Positions 14,522 through 21,477 of a DNA stretch of 21,604 nt are shown here, piece by piece. The first letter of the stretch is position 1. Each line of letters begins with the position of its first letter. The stretch lies in contig JAFLKZ010000036.1 in assembly GCA_019162915.1 (NCBI GenBank), positions 1 through 21,604 on the forward strand. The letters are read 5' to 3'. The notes under the pieces are model-generated. The model was not told the origin of the DNA and searched no databases. It saw nothing but the letters and a program-made list of their open reading frames with translations. Position numbers and translations under genes: made by a program. This DNA is from Campylobacteraceae bacterium (GTDB taxonomy: Bacteria; Campylobacterota; Campylobacteria; Campylobacterales; Sulfurospirillaceae).

Positions 14522-15295
14522 ATGACTAAAAATTACTTTTTAGAGCACGAAGAGCCATTGCATTTTCGGTCTATATTTATCTCTGATGTACACCTTGGAA
14601 CAAAGTTTTCACAAGCAGATGAATTGTTAGAGTTTTTCAAATTTACGCGCTGTGAAAATCTCTATCTTGTGGGTGACATTATCGATGGATGGGCGATTAA
14701 GCGCAAAATGAAGTGGGCACAATCACACACCGATGTTATCCAAAAGATACTGCGAAAAGCGCGCAAAGGAACCAATGTTTTTTACATTACGGGCAACCAT
14801 GATGAATTTTTGCGCTCTTTTTTACCGCTTGGCTTGGGTGATCATATCCAAGTGGTTGACTCAGTAGACTACCTCTCGTTAAATAATGAACGCTTTTATG
14901 TCACGCATGGGGATTTTTTTGACAGTGTGACGATGACCAAACGATGGTTGGCTATTTTGGGGGATTTGGGGTATGACTTTTTATTGCATGTAAACCAACT
15001 TTTTAGCTGGTGTCGTAAAAAGCTTAACTATACAAGCCATTGGTCACTCTCTAAGTATGTCAAAGACAATGTTAAGAGTTCTGTGAGTTTCATCACGGAT
15101 TTTGAACAGATTTTGAGTGAACATGCTAAGCGAAATGACTACGATGGCGTTATCTGTGGGCATATCCATAAAGCTGAAATTCGCCAGATAGATGGGATTT
15201 TCTATCTTAATTGTGGCGATTGGGTTGAGTCATGTACGGCTATCGTGGAGACGCTTGAGGGGGAGTTTAAAGTGATTCATTGGTTGGAAGATTGA
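14522..15295 (+). CDS. UDP-2,3-diacylglucosamine diphosphatase-like metallophosphoesterase
   Basis: A 257-residue calcineurin-type phosphoesterase. The metal-binding motifs are SDVHLG (21-26), GDIIDGW (51-57), GNHDE (91-95), THGDFFD (128-134) and GHIHKAE (213-219). This set, with the CGDWVES ending, is that of the LpxH-related group, so hydrolysis of UDP-2,3-diacylglucosamine in lipid A synthesis is the likely annotation. Some relatives of this larger subgroup are not the main LpxH, so the substrate is not certain. The gene is preceded closely by a small ORF and overlaps the patatin-like gene by four bases. Confidence 0.85.
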   Translation: MTKNYFLEHEEPLHFRSIFISDVHLGTKFSQADELLEFFKFTRCENLYLVGDIIDGWAIKRKMKWAQSHTDVIQKILRKARKGTNVFYITGNHDEFLRSFLPLGLGDHIQVVDSVDYLSLNNERFYVTHGDFFDSVTMTKRWLAILGDLGYDFLLHVNQLFSWCRKKLNYTSHWSLSKYVKDNVKSSVSFITDFEQILSEHAKRNDYDGVICGHIHKAEIRQIDGIFYLNCGDWVESCTAIVETLEGEFKVIHWLED

Positions 15296-16050
15296 AAGTC
15301 TCTTTAGCACTCTCAGGCGGTGCAGCGCGCGGTGCTTTTCATCTAGGTGCGATAGAAGCGATGCAGAAGTTAGGAATAAGCATCGAAGCAATATCAGGAA
15401 CCAGTATCGGCTCTGTCATCGCTGTTGGATTTGCGTGTGGACTAAGTCCTAGGTCAATGTTAGATATTTTTAAATCTAAAGAATTTCAAAAACTCATCAG
15501 TTTTAATTATTTTCAAAGAGGACTTTTACGCATTAATGAAAATGCTCCTATCCTTAAAGCCTTCGCCCCTATTGAAAATCTTGAAGATTTAAGCATTCCT
15601 ACTTTTCTTACATGTACGGATTTGCTTAGTGGTGAGATAGTTCGTTTCAATAGGGGAAAAACCATCCCTTTAGCCATTGCCAGCTCAGCCCTGATTCCCC
15701 TTTTTAGGCCTATTCATTATGAGAATTATCTACTTATCGATGGAGGATTTATGGATAATTTACCCATCAGTCCTTTGGAGGATTTTTCTTATCCTATCGT
15801 GAGCATTGACTTGCATCCTCTTCTCCCCAGTAGTGAGCGTAACTTTTTTACACTTTATAAACGATCCTTGTTCTTATCCTTTATAGCATCTTCGCAAGCA
15901 CAAAAGGCTAAAAGTGCACTCTATATGACAAGCTCAAAACTCCCATCATTTGGGCTTTTTGGCTTTAGTGAAATGGATGAATGTTTCAAGCTAGGGTACG
16001 ACACAGCACATGAAAAAGCGTTGACATTTTTGTCACAAAAAATGATATAA
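15292..16050 (+). CDS. Patatin-like phospholipase family protein
   Basis: A 252-residue lipid acyl hydrolase of the patatin (RssA/YchK-like) type. The oxyanion-hole motif is SGGAARGAFHLG (8-19), the nucleophile elbow GTSIG (36-40, S38) and the dyad aspartate DGG (150-152). I start it at the TTG at 15292, which forms a TTGA overlap with the TGA stop of the preceding gene. It yields MKVSLALSGG, the usual family beginning. An alternative TTG at 15280 adds four residues. No signal peptide is seen, so it is cytoplasmic or membrane-associated. Tight coupling to an LpxH-like gene suggests a lipid or envelope role. Confidence 0.88.
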   Translation: MKVSLALSGGAARGAFHLGAIEAMQKLGISIEAISGTSIGSVIAVGFACGLSPRSMLDIFKSKEFQKLISFNYFQRGLLRINENAPILKAFAPIENLEDLSIPTFLTCTDLLSGEIVRFNRGKTIPLAIASSALIPLFRPIHYENYLLIDGGFMDNLPISPLEDFSYPIVSIDLHPLLPSSERNFFTLYKRSLFLSFIASSQAQKAKSALYMTSSKLPSFGLFGFSEMDECFKLGYDTAHEKALTFLSQKMI

Positions 16051-16051
16051 T
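16021..16051 (+). promoter_or_regulatory. Promoter of dut inside the end of the patatin gene
   Basis: A consensus TTGACA (16021-16026) and a consensus TATAAT (16046-16051) lie 19 bases apart, within the last codons of the patatin gene, its stop codon forming part of the -10. The -35 is also half of a small inverted repeat (TGACA/TGTCA). The dut start is 27 bases further on. Confidence 0.5.
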
Positions 16052-16077
16052 AATCCCTTTTTAGGATAAGGAACGAG

Positions 16078-16773
16078 ATGACAAGTAAAGAATATTTAAA
16101 AGAGATGTTCACTCTGCAACAAAAACTCAACGACGAAACCAATGGTATTGGTTGGGAAAACGGTTATACAAAAAACAATCGCATGATTAATTGGAAGCGA
16201 TGTATTTATATGGAAAGTGCTGAACTTATCGATAGTTTTAGTTGGAAGCATTGGAAGAGTATTGATAAAGCAACTGATTGGGACAATGCAACGATAGAAA
16301 TCGTGGATATTTGGCATTTTATAATGAGTCTTTTACTCGAAGATTATAAGGTTAATGGCAAAGGTGATTTAGATAAATTAATTTTAGATGTGCTAGATGT
16401 ACAAGGTTTTGAAGCCTTCACAAAAGAGCCTGTCACCAATCAATCAACTGATATTATGGAACTTATTAACGATATTGAAAGCATTATCCATGAAACTACA
16501 GGCTTTGAGCTTGATATGTTTGATGAGTTGCTCAAAACTTACTTTGCCCTTTCACGTAAATGTGGTGTCAATTTGAAGATTTTATATAAATTTTACGTTG
16601 CCAAAAATGTTCTTAACCAATTTCGCCAAGATCATGGATATAAAGAGGGAACGTATAAAAAAATCTGGAATGGAAAAGAAGATAATGTTGTGATGTTAGA
16701 CTTTTTAGAAGGTGAAGAAGCCCCGACAATTCATGAGTTATATGAGAAGCTTGAAAACGCGTATCGTTTATAA
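16078..16773 (+). CDS. dut: dUTP diphosphatase, dimeric all-alpha type
   Basis: A 231-residue enzyme that hydrolyses dUTP to dUMP and pyrophosphate, keeping uracil out of DNA and feeding dTMP synthesis. It belongs to the all-alpha NTP pyrophosphatase superfamily, as in Campylobacter jejuni, not the common trimeric beta form. The magnesium motif is ExxE...ExxD: E46 and E49 in YMESAEL, E74 and D77 in EIVDIWH. SFSWKHWK (54-60 region) is also characteristic. The ribosome site AAGGAACG is well placed. The stop codon is adjacent to that of convergent queD. Confidence 0.93.
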   Translation: MTSKEYLKEMFTLQQKLNDETNGIGWENGYTKNNRMINWKRCIYMESAELIDSFSWKHWKSIDKATDWDNATIEIVDIWHFIMSLLLEDYKVNGKGDLDKLILDVLDVQGFEAFTKEPVTNQSTDIMELINDIESIIHETTGFELDMFDELLKTYFALSRKCGVNLKILYKFYVAKNVLNQFRQDHGYKEGTYKKIWNGKEDNVVMLDFLEGEEAPTIHELYEKLENAYRL

Positions 16774-16790
16774 TTATTTATAAACGATAC
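16761..16790. terminator. Bidirectional terminator-like hairpin made of the dut and queD 3' ends
   Basis: A perfect 13-base stem (GTATCGTTTATAA, 16761-16773; TTATAAACGATAC, 16778-16790) with a TTAT loop. The left arm is the final codons and stop of dut, and the right arm the final codons of queD. The following bases are moderately T-rich on the plus strand (TTCTACTTTTT) and GCGTTTTC on the minus strand, so it probably slows or ends transcription both ways. Confidence 0.6.
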
Positions 16791-17310
16791 TTCTACTTTT
16801 TGGTGTTTCTAAAAACTCGACATGTGAAACTTCTACGTTAAGCTTCCGCATCTTTTTTTGGATAATTTCCATTAACCACGTAGAAATATTTTCACTCGTA
16901 GGCACAAAATCCACGATAATATAACCTTCATACATTTCAAAAATATGGCTAGGTTCATCTTTAATGAAGCTCAAATCAGGCGTTTGGTAGCCACTTTCAT
17001 GCGTAATAAGGTTTTGTTTGTCTTTAAAATGGGGCAAGAGTGTGTCAAAAAGTGGGTCATGAATATCGATGATAAACTTATGGTCAAGCGTAGCGTCTAA
17101 AAAAAGTTTAAACCAGTTGAGGTGGTTAAAGTCAGTAACCATACCATTTTCAAGTTTATCACTTTGTAAAAAGATGATGATTTTACCTTGATGTCCATGA
17201 AGATGACGACATGCTAAACATCCGCTGAGTGAAAATTCAGCATCAAGTTGTTGTGACCAAACACGGTGCCCATAACAAAAATCAAATTCTTTAGAAATTT
17301 TCCATATCAT
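16774..17310 (-). CDS. queD: 6-carboxy-5,6,7,8-tetrahydropterin synthase (QueD)
   Basis: A 178-residue enzyme of the PTPS/QueD family, making 6-carboxytetrahydropterin from dihydroneopterin triphosphate in queuosine synthesis. The zinc ligands are H15 (YGHRVW) and H38 and H40 (RHLHGHQG). The catalytic cysteine is probably C34, four residues before H38 as in the E. coli enzyme. D60 in VTDFNHL and H77 in LDHKF complete the active site. It is longer than the ~120-residue E. coli form, with extra sequence at about 84-135. The ribosome site is AAGG. It is divergent from queE across 122 bases. Confidence 0.92.
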   Translation of the reverse strand: MIWKISKEFDFCYGHRVWSQQLDAEFSLSGCLACRHLHGHQGKIIIFLQSDKLENGMVTDFNHLNWFKLFLDATLDHKFIIDIHDPLFDTLLPHFKDKQNLITHESGYQTPDLSFIKDEPSHIFEMYEGYIIVDFVPTSENISTWLMEIIQKKMRKLNVEVSHVEFLETPKSRSIVYK

Positions 17311-17432
17311 CGTAAACCTTTTTATTTTCTATTTTCAATAATATCTAAAATCGTCTATAAACAAAATTCTTATCTCTCTTTTTAGAGAAATTATATTAAT
17401 ATTTGCCAATAAAATTAAAGTAGAAGAACATT

Positions 17433-18011
17433 ATGTTAAAAGTAGTAGAAATTTTTTATTCGATTCAAGGTGAGGGTGCTCAAGTTGGTGTTCCTTGTAT
17501 TTTTATCCGTTTACATGGATGTAATCTTTCGTGCTCTTTTTGCGATGAAGATTTACACAAAGGTGCATTTGCGGAGCTTGGTTTTAGTGATATTTTAAAG
17601 CAACTCAAGCAATTTCCTTCACACCATGTCATCATTACAGGTGGAGAGCCTACCTTGTATGATTTGAATGGTTTTATAGAGTTTTTGCAAGCTTACATGT
17701 ATTCTGTGGCAGTGGAAACTAATGGGTATAATTTTTCTAATATTAGCAGTGCCAATTGGGTGACGTATTCACCTAAAGATTGGGATAATATAGAAAATTA
17801 TGGTTATGATGAGGTTAAGTTTGTGGTTAATCCTAAGTCTAAGATAGAGAAAATTTTAAATTTTAAAAGCTATAAGCCTGTTTTTATTCAGCCTCAAAAT
17901 GACAAAGATAAGCCAAATTTTGAAAATCTTAATTTTTGTATCAACTTTGTTAAAAATCATCCAAATTATATTTTAAGTGTTCAATTGCATAAGTTTTTAG
18001 GGGTAGAATAA
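17433..18011 (+). CDS. queE: 7-carboxy-7-deazaguanine synthase (QueE), radical SAM
   Basis: A 192-residue radical SAM enzyme turning 6-carboxytetrahydropterin into 7-carboxy-7-deazaguanine. The substrate-side SIQGEGAQVG (10-19) opens the protein. The CxxxCxxC cluster motif is C30, C34, C37 (HGCNLSCSFCDED), and GGEP (70-73) binds SAM. The ribosome site is weak (AGAAGAA). Its stop overlaps the queC start (TAATG), so the two are coupled. The intergenic region towards queD contains a small TCTCT/AGAGA hairpin and AT-rich promoter-like sequence but no recognisable preQ1 riboswitch. Confidence 0.93.
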   Translation: MLKVVEIFYSIQGEGAQVGVPCIFIRLHGCNLSCSFCDEDLHKGAFAELGFSDILKQLKQFPSHHVIITGGEPTLYDLNGFIEFLQAYMYSVAVETNGYNFSNISSANWVTYSPKDWDNIENYGYDEVKFVVNPKSKIEKILNFKSYKPVFIQPQNDKDKPNFENLNFCINFVKNHPNYILSVQLHKFLGVE

Positions 18012-18694
18012 TGAAAAAAGCGTTAGTGGTTTTTAGTGGTGGACAAGATAGTACGACATGCCTTGGGTGGGCAAAAAATCGATTTGATTATGTGGAAAGT
18101 ATCACTTTTGATTATGGTCAAAAGCATTTTGTGGAGATAGCCCAAGCTTGTAAAATAGCAGGTGTACTTGGTGTTAAAAATACACTACTTAGCTTAGATG
18201 CTTTTTCTCAGCTTAATGATTCTGCCTTGATTAATGGAAATCTGGATATCTCTAGTAGCCATAGTACGCATACGAATCTTCCTGCTTCGTTCGTTCCCAA
18301 TCGTAATGCTATATTTTTTACCTTAGCACATGCTTTTGCGCAAAAACAAGGCATCAATAACATCATCATTGGGGTAAATCAAACAGATTATTCTGGGTAT
18401 CCTGATTGTAGAGAAGAGTTTGTTAAGGCTTTGGAATTAGCACTTAATCTTGGAAGTGAAGCAAACATAATTTTTCATTATCCTCTCATGCATCTCACCA
18501 AAGCGCAGACTTTTACTTTGTCAGAAGAAGAGGGTGTTCTAGAACTGGTGATTGATGAATCTCATACGTGTTACAACGGAGACCATACGCACAAACATGC
18601 TTGGGGATATGGATGTGGTGAATGTCCCGCGTGTATTTTACGCCGTATTGGATGGGAGGAATTTGTAAAAAACAATTTATCATCTGAATATTGA
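18011..18694 (+). CDS. queC: 7-cyano-7-deazaguanine synthase (QueC)
   Basis: A 227-residue ATP-dependent enzyme converting 7-carboxy-7-deazaguanine and ammonia to preQ0. The PP-loop SGGQDS is at 9-14. The zinc site is C187, C202, C205 and C208 (TCYNG, then GCGECPAC). VPNRNAIF (95-102) and GVNQTDYSGYPDCR (121-134) are characteristic. It shares one base with queE. Together with QueD these genes cover three steps from GTP; FolE (GTP cyclohydrolase) and QueF are not in this window. Confidence 0.96.
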   Translation: MKKALVVFSGGQDSTTCLGWAKNRFDYVESITFDYGQKHFVEIAQACKIAGVLGVKNTLLSLDAFSQLNDSALINGNLDISSSHSTHTNLPASFVPNRNAIFFTLAHAFAQKQGINNIIIGVNQTDYSGYPDCREEFVKALELALNLGSEANIIFHYPLMHLTKAQTFTLSEEEGVLELVIDESHTCYNGDHTHKHAWGYGCGECPACILRRIGWEEFVKNNLSSEY

Positions 18695-18703
18695 TAAATT
18701 GTT
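18671..18703 (+). terminator. Inverted repeat spanning the queC stop codon
   Basis: Perfect 12-base arms (AACAATTTATCA, 18671-18682; TGATAAATTGTT, 18692-18703) around a nine-base loop. The queC stop TGA begins the right arm. There is no T run, and a TATAAT follows at once, so it may act as an attenuator or protein site rather than a classic terminator. Confidence 0.4.
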
Positions 18704-18704
18704 A

Positions 18705-18710
18705 TATAAT
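18705..18710 (+). promoter_or_regulatory. -10 box for the GGDEF sensor gene
   Basis: TATAAT 42 bases before the GTG start, directly after the queC inverted repeat. It gives the sensor gene a transcript separate from queEC. Confidence 0.45.
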
Positions 18711-18751
18711 AATACCTGCCAAAAATCTGCAAGTCGGAGGATGGATTTTGA

Positions 18752-20776
18752 GTGATTAGAAAGATATTTTTACTACTATTTTTTCTATCTACAGTACTTT
18801 TTGCGGATAAAAATATTTTAGTTTTGCACTCTTATCATCATGGTTTAGAATGGACTGATAGTATTTCTAAAGGTTTGATTAGTGCTTTTGACAAATCAAA
18901 AGAAAAGACCAATCTCTATTTTGAATATCTTGATTCTAAAAGACATTTTGAACCCTCTTTTTTAACTAAAACTTTCCAATATTTTATGCTTAAACATGGT
19001 AATACTTCTTTTGATGTTATCATCGTTTCCGATAACGATGCTTTAGCATTTGTCAATCAATACGGCAATGAGCTTTTTCCCAACAAACCTGTCATCTTCT
19101 GTGGAATCAATAACTTTACACCCCAATTGGTATCAAAATTACCACAATCTACAGGCGTCAAAGAGATTGTAGATTATCATGGTACGTTATCCCTTGCTCA
19201 CACACTTTTCCCTCAAAAAGATAAAGTCATGGTTGGATTAGACAATACACTTACTGCCGATAAAATATTGACTGAAATGAGAGAAGTTGAAAAATCTTTT
19301 TCTCAACAATTTCAGTTTTACTACATTTGGGATTTTAGTGATGAAGAACTGGCTACTTTTGTAGCACAAAATAAAGAAACTCTATTAGTCTATTTATTGT
19401 CATACAACAGAGATAAAAAAGGTAACTTTTTTAGTTATAGCGAGAGCATTTTAAAAATGCAAGAGATTTTTACGCCAAGTATCCCTATCTTTGGCTCATG
19501 GGATTTCTTTTTGGATAAAGGTATTGTAGGCGGTGTTATCACCAGTGGATTTAATCAAGGCAAAATGGCAGGAGAACTTGCGGTTGAGGTCTTAGAGGGT
19601 GCACAGGTTAATAATATTGCATTGCTTTCAAATTTAGGCAAAGATAGCGTCATTTTAGACTATAAAGTAATGCAAAAATTTTCGCTCAAAGCTCCCAATA
19701 CACTTTTACATGTAAGCTACATCAATAAGCCAATAGATTTTTTGACACACTATAAAACGGGCATGATAGCCATAGGTTTATTTTTCTTTCTATTCTCTTC
19801 TTCGATGCTCATAATGATAATAAAAAATCGCAAGAAAAATAAGTTACTAGAAGAAACCAACGAATTACTCGATCAAAAAGTTCAACTTGCATTACAAGAG
19901 AGTGCAAAGAATGAAAAGCTTTTTAGATTTATAGCCGACAGTTCGCCATATGTTATTTGGATAATTGACACGGAGCATACGTTGACGTATATTAATAGTA
20001 AAGTGAAAGAGTACTTTATGCATGAGCCTACCAATATTATTGGTACACAAAATTTTCAATTTTTACAAGAAGCGTATTTAGCAGAAGTGCATCAACATAT
20101 CAAAAAATTGCAAGAAGATTTGAGTATAGAGTATGTACAGTTTGAATTTTACTGTACTTTTTTAGATAAACATATGAAAAACTATATTATTCCTATTCAT
20201 GCAAGTGATGGCGGACATGCTGGATACAAAGGCGTGATGCGAGATATTACACAAGAAAAAATTAAGTTAGACTTACTCAAACAAGAGGCTCAAACAGACT
20301 ACCTTACAGGTCTTTTAAATAGAACGACTTTTGAGAAAAAGCTCTTAAGTGTTTTTCAAGAGATGAAAAAAGAGAACAAAGAACTCTCTTTACTGATGGT
20401 AGATATCGATTATTTTAAAAAGATAAATGATACTTATGGGCACCTCATTGGAGATTTTGTTTTGAAGAAAGTAGCGAATTATCTTACCACGTATTTTCGG
20501 AAAAGTGATTTTATCTTTCGTTATGGAGGGGAGGAGTTTGTTGTTCTTTTACCAGATATTTCAATGGAAAGCGCTATCTCCTCTGCCCAAAAGATACGAA
20601 AACTTATCTCTGAGCAGGTTTTTAGAGTTGAGGAGAAAGATATTCTTATTACCGTTAGCATTGGGTTATCAATGCTAAACAAAGACGATAGGTCTATCAA
20701 TAGTGTTATGATTCGAGCAGATGAAGCACTTTACAAGGCAAAACGAAGTGGAAGAAATAGGGTAGAAACTCATTAG
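18752..20776 (+). CDS. Membrane sensor diguanylate cyclase: periplasmic ABC-substrate-binding-like domain, PAS, GGDEF
   Basis: A 674-residue protein. Residues 1-18 are a signal sequence or anchor. Then comes a periplasmic region resembling ABC_sub_bind proteins (NILVLHSYHHGLEWTDSI at about 21), to about 330. One membrane helix fits at 337-357, followed by a coiled segment, a PAS domain (about 387-505) and a GGDEF domain (about 510-674). The active site is RYGGEEF (590-596), which fits an active enzyme making cyclic di-GMP. An RxxD inhibitory site (R583-D586) is five residues upstream, as in PleD. The start is GTG, because an in-frame TGA lies directly before it; GGAGG is 12 bases upstream. 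The ligand is unknown. Confidence 0.93.
   Translation: MIRKIFLLLFFLSTVLFADKNILVLHSYHHGLEWTDSISKGLISAFDKSKEKTNLYFEYLDSKRHFEPSFLTKTFQYFMLKHGNTSFDVIIVSDNDALAFVNQYGNELFPNKPVIFCGINNFTPQLVSKLPQSTGVKEIVDYHGTLSLAHTLFPQKDKVMVGLDNTLTADKILTEMREVEKSFSQQFQFYYIWDFSDEELATFVAQNKETLLVYLLSYNRDKKGNFFSYSESILKMQEIFTPSIPIFGSWDFFLDKGIVGGVITSGFNQGKMAGELAVEVLEGAQVNNIALLSNLGKDSVILDYKVMQKFSLKAPNTLLHVSYINKPIDFLTHYKTGMIAIGLFFFLFSSSMLIMIIKNRKKNKLLEETNELLDQKVQLALQESAKNEKLFRFIADSSPYVIWIIDTEHTLTYINSKVKEYFMHEPTNIIGTQNFQFLQEAYLAEVHQHIKKLQEDLSIEYVQFEFYCTFLDKHMKNYIIPIHASDGGHAGYKGVMRDITQEKIKLDLLKQEAQTDYLTGLLNRTTFEKKLLSVFQEMKKENKELSLLMVDIDYFKKINDTYGHLIGDFVLKKVANYLTTYFRKSDFIFRYGGEEFVVLLPDISMESAISSAQKIRKLISEQVFRVEEKDILITVSIGLSMLNKDDRSINSVMIRADEALYKAKRSGRNRVETH
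19706..19715. repeat. TTACATGTAA palindrome, copy 8 (in GGDEF sensor gene)
   Basis: Exact copy, read as TTA CAT GTA (Leu319-His-Val), at the end of the periplasmic domain. Confidence 0.9.
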
Positions 20777-20831
20777 AGTTCTTACAAAACTCCTAACACA
20801 CTTTTAAAGCAAGCTCTAAAAGCTACGTTAA

Positions 20832-20873
20832 CACTGGGTTTTCTTCAGCAGAAAGCCCGTGAACCTTTGGTTC
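20832..20873. terminator. Tandem hairpins between the GGDEF and thioesterase genes
   Basis: The 125-base gap between these convergent genes holds a stem of about 12 pairs (CAC-GGGTTTTCT against AGAAAGCCCGTG, 20832-20861, one bulge and one G-U pair). It is followed at once by GAACC-TTT-GGTTC (20861-20873) and TTTC. This is probably the shared terminator region. Confidence 0.45.
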
Positions 20874-20901
20874 TTTCAAATTGAGTTTCGCAAGAAGTCT
20901 A

Positions 20902-21321
20902 TTAGAGTTTTTGCTCAATACCAAGAGCTAAGAGTTCATTTTGTGTATGGGGAATGAGCCTTTTGACGCCATCTTCATCAACATTAACATAAGTAACTAC
21001 AGCACTGGTGACATGTAAGCATCGCCTCGTCCCATCATATGAGCGCTCTGCATTAACTTCTACTTGCGCCGTAATAGAGGTTTTTCCTACTTTGAGGATT
21101 CTCCCATAACAACTCAGTACATCGCCTACTTTAACTGCTTCTCGAAACTCCATCGAATTGACAGCAACAGTCACTACTCTTTGAACATTAAGGTCGCGTG
21201 CTGCAAGACTTCCTGCGATATCTATCTGCGACATAATCCATCCTCCAAAAATATTGCCTGAGGGATTGGTGTCTTTTGGCATAGCGACGATTTTAATGCG
21301 AGGTTCACCCATATTGTACAT
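20902..21321 (-). CDS. Acyl-CoA thioesterase, YciA-like hotdog fold
   Basis: A 139-residue cytoplasmic hotdog thioesterase that hydrolyses acyl-CoA. DTNPSGNIFGGWIMSQID (17-34) matches the YciA signature DTN..G.IFGGWI.S.MD, with D34 as the catalytic acid. VNSMEFREAVKVGDVLSCY and the later HVTSAVVTYV fit the rest of the fold. I keep the ATG at 21321, which has AAAGG six bases upstream; an in-frame ATG at 21312 is the alternative. The start codon lies inside a 9/10 match to the TTACATGTAA palindrome. Confidence 0.93.
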   Translation of the reverse strand: MYNMGEPRIKIVAMPKDTNPSGNIFGGWIMSQIDIAGSLAARDLNVQRVVTVAVNSMEFREAVKVGDVLSCYGRILKVGKTSITAQVEVNAERSYDGTRRCLHVTSAVVTYVNVDEDGVKRLIPHTQNELLALGIEQKL

Positions 21322-21369
21322 GTAAGACCTTTATTGATATTTCTAGGAGAATCATAATACAAAATTGTT

Positions 21370-21477
21370 TCAAGGCAATTTTCTTAGCATTTTATGAGCT
21401 TTTTTATCTTCGATAATCATCCTAAAAACTTGAGGTATCTCACTAAAGTAGTTATCATTCAAAACAGTTGCAATAGG
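21370..21477 (-). pseudogene. C-terminal-like remnant of an unknown protein
   Basis: On the minus strand a frame of 35 codons reads like a normal protein end (PIATVLNDNYFSEIPQVF..., ending KMLRKLP) before a TGA at 21370-21372. An in-frame TAG stands directly upstream (21478-21480), and neither other frame continues it. It looks like the tail of a decayed gene. It could be chance in AT-rich sequence. No family was recognised. Confidence 0.3.

Noticed and set aside
17311..17432. Possible preQ1 riboswitch between queD and queE
   Set aside because: The gap is AT-rich with only a small TCTCT/AGAGA hairpin; I could not find the conserved preQ1 aptamer pattern.
18741..18755. Mini-ORF (ATG GAT TTT GAG TGA) overlapping the GTG start of the GGDEF gene
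   Set aside because: The GGAGG touches its ATG with no spacing, so translation is unlikely; better read as the wide-spaced ribosome site of the GTG start.
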